Shown here: piece after piece, positions 63,046 to 64,000 of the stretch
Layout of the letters: each line of letters starts with the position of its first letter
How positions within the stretch are numbered: position 1 is the first letter of the stretch
Assembly (NCBI RefSeq): GCF_001687325.1
Contig: NZ_LZRD01000016.1
Location: 1 to 64,000 of the forward strand
DNA from: Streptomyces sp. PTY087I2
GTDB taxonomy: Bacteria > Actinomycetota > Actinomycetes > Streptomycetales > Streptomycetaceae
DNA length: 64,000 bases
Direction: 5' to 3'
Translations under genes and position numbers: made by a program
Notes under the pieces: model-generated
What the model was told of the DNA's origin: nothing
Database searches by the model: none
Seen by the model: the letters and a program-made list of their open reading frames with translations, nothing else

Positions 63046-64000
63046 TCACTTCCGCATGACCGCGGGCTCGTGCCGCCTCAGCAGTTTCGCGACCACGTAT
63101 CCGAAGAGGAGCGAGAGAACGACCATCATGCCCATGTTGAGCAGCCAGACCCCCGCCGAGTGATCGAAGAGCGGATCGGAGGTCAGCTCGCCCGGCACGA
63201 TCCGCGCCAGATCGATCGTCCCGGCCATCGCGCCGAGCGCCCACCGCGACGGCACCAGCCAGGACAGCTGCTCCACACCCGGGACACCGTGCAGCTTGAG
63301 CAGCGCGCCGCAGAAGACGACCTGGACGATCGCGAGGAGGACGAGCAGCGGCATCGTGACCTCCTCCTTGCGGACCAGCGCGGAGACCAGCAGGCCGAGC
63401 ATCATCGCGGTGAAGGACAGCAGGGCCACGGCCAGCGTGATCTCCACGAGCGGCGGCATGAACACCCCTTCGCCGCCCGGCGCGCCGAGATCGACGCCCA
63501 CCAGACCCACCAGGGTCAGCACCACGGCCTGGAGGACGGTGATGGTTCCGAGCACCACGATCTTCGACATCAGATACGCGGATCTGGACAGGCCGACGGC
63601 TCTCTCGCGCTGGTAGATCACCCGTTCCTTGACCAGCTCCCGTACCGCGTTGGCCGCTCCGGTCAGCACTCCGCCCACGCACAGGATCAGCAGGGCGTTC
63701 ATCGCCGTCTCCTGGGTGAGCCGGCTGCCCGCCAGTGCGCGGGCCATCGCGCCCATGACGAACGGCAGCGCGATCATGATGATCAGGAACGTCCGGTCCG
63801 CGCTCAGCGCGGAGGCGTACCGGCGTACCAGAGTGTGCAGTTGCGCGCCCCAGTTACGGGTCTTGGGCGGTGGCGCGACCATCGCTCCGGGCGCGGCGGC
63901 CGGCAGATGCGGCTGGGCCGTGGCGTTGTCGATGTACTGCCAGCGGAAGGGCGAGCCGGCGTAGGTGGCCGCCCAGTCGCGGTCGCGGTCGTTCTCGAAC
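63046..64000 (-). CDS. ABC-2 type transporter permease, C-terminal part (N-terminal part outside window)
   Basis: The frame runs to the window edge (first visible residues FENDRDRDWAATYAG), so the start is outside. The visible 317 residues contain a linker and an ABC-2 permease domain with about six helices (LIIMIALPFVMGAMARALAG; ALLILCVGGVLTGAANAVRELVKERVIYQRERAVGLSRSAYLMSKIVVLG; later helices to LLNMGMMVVLSLLFGYVVAKLL). The ERxVGLSxSAYLMSK segment is the classic ABC-2 coupling motif of ABCG-like proteins. In actinobacteria such proteins usually begin with FHA and ABC ATPase domains (Rv1747 type); this is expected, not seen. It is the first gene of the operon. Confidence 0.85.
   Translation of the reverse strand, partial: FENDRDRDWAATYAGSPFRWQYIDNATAQPHLPAAAPGAMVAPPPKTRNWGAQLHTLVRRYASALSADRTFLIIMIALPFVMGAMARALAGSRLTQETAMNALLILCVGGVLTGAANAVRELVKERVIYQRERAVGLSRSAYLMSKIVVLGTITVLQAVVLTLVGLVGVDLGAPGGEGVFMPPLVEITLAVALLSFTAMMLGLLVSALVRKEEVTMPLLVLLAIVQVVFCGALLKLHGVPGVEQLSWLVPSRWALGAMAGTIDLARIVPGELTSDPLFDHSAGVWLLNMGMMVVLSLLFGYVVAKLLRRHEPAVMRK

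Noticed and set aside
1..64000. tRNA, rRNA and known riboswitch sequences.
   Set aside because: Reading both strands I found no stretch with the conserved TPsiC/anticodon arrangement of a tRNA or any recognisable rRNA or riboswitch core; a covariance-model scan would be needed to exclude degenerate cases.

Overview
The window is a very GC-rich piece of an actinobacterial chromosome, almost certainly a Streptomyces. The evidence is third-position GC saturation in every gene, GTG/TTG starts, a WhiB-family protein, SHOCT, TerD, DUF574-type methyltransferase and DUF6777-like families, mycothiol-type enzymes, and the divergent rheA/hsp18 heat-shock pair described in Streptomyces albus. I count about 60 protein genes, no rRNA or tRNA, no insertion sequence, no CRISPR array and no antibiotic cluster. 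It reads as ordinary chromosome with many regulators and several unusual domain fusions.

Layout. 1-5 kb: the end of etfA, a DUF6986/HpcH-like aldolase, a secreted NHL beta-propeller, and a divergent CGNR-regulator/alpha-beta hydrolase pair. 5-13 kb: a LacI regulator divergent from a ROK sugar kinase with a palindromic operator between them, a TmrB-like/Nudix fusion, a metallo-beta-lactamase fold protein, an M20 dipeptidase, a geranylgeranyl-reductase-like flavoprotein, and a DUF385 protein divergent from a TetR regulator with two operators. 13-22 kb: a NarL-type two-component pair, a mycothiol-dependent isomerase-like protein, MFS and ROK genes, a SHOCT protein, an anti-sigma-like kinase and a Cds1-like cysteine desulfhydrase. 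22-34 kb: an SDR/DUF2867 protein, a sigma-like membrane fusion, a DeoR regulator, a large membrane lipase-like protein and a beta-helix/AAA+ fusion. 34-44 kb: a double TerD protein, an HpnB-like glycosyltransferase, a glutamate-racemase-like enzyme, apolipoprotein N-acyltransferase, a Nudix hydrolase, neutral ceramidase and 5'-nucleotidase. 44-50 kb: small membrane proteins, a DUF574 methyltransferase, rheA/hsp18 with two DUF2267 genes, and a carbonic anhydrase-SulP operon. 50-64 kb: a methyltransferase, an ABC exporter, RNase HI, a run of signalling genes (HATPase, HTH, PP2C, WhiB), DUF6777 and streptophobe-type membrane proteins, and at the edge an operon of an ABC transporter, an 11-residue-repeat protein and a Ser/Thr kinase.

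The best-supported regulatory unit is rheA/hsp18: an exact copy of the published RheA box lies inside the hsp18 promoter, and a second imperfect box with the same geometry lies 27 bp away on the rheA side. The most interesting candidate system is the operon at 60.9-64 kb, where a kinase gene directly follows a protein carrying twelve GPEPTR-type repeats, eleven of them with a threonine, next to the ABC transporter. Other unusual architectures are the beta-helix/AAA+ fusion, the sigma-like protein with a transmembrane segment, and the TmrB/Nudix fusion. A recurring feature is a -10-like hexamer 6-7 nt before the start codon in at least sixteen genes, which suggests leaderless transcripts and helps fix several starts.
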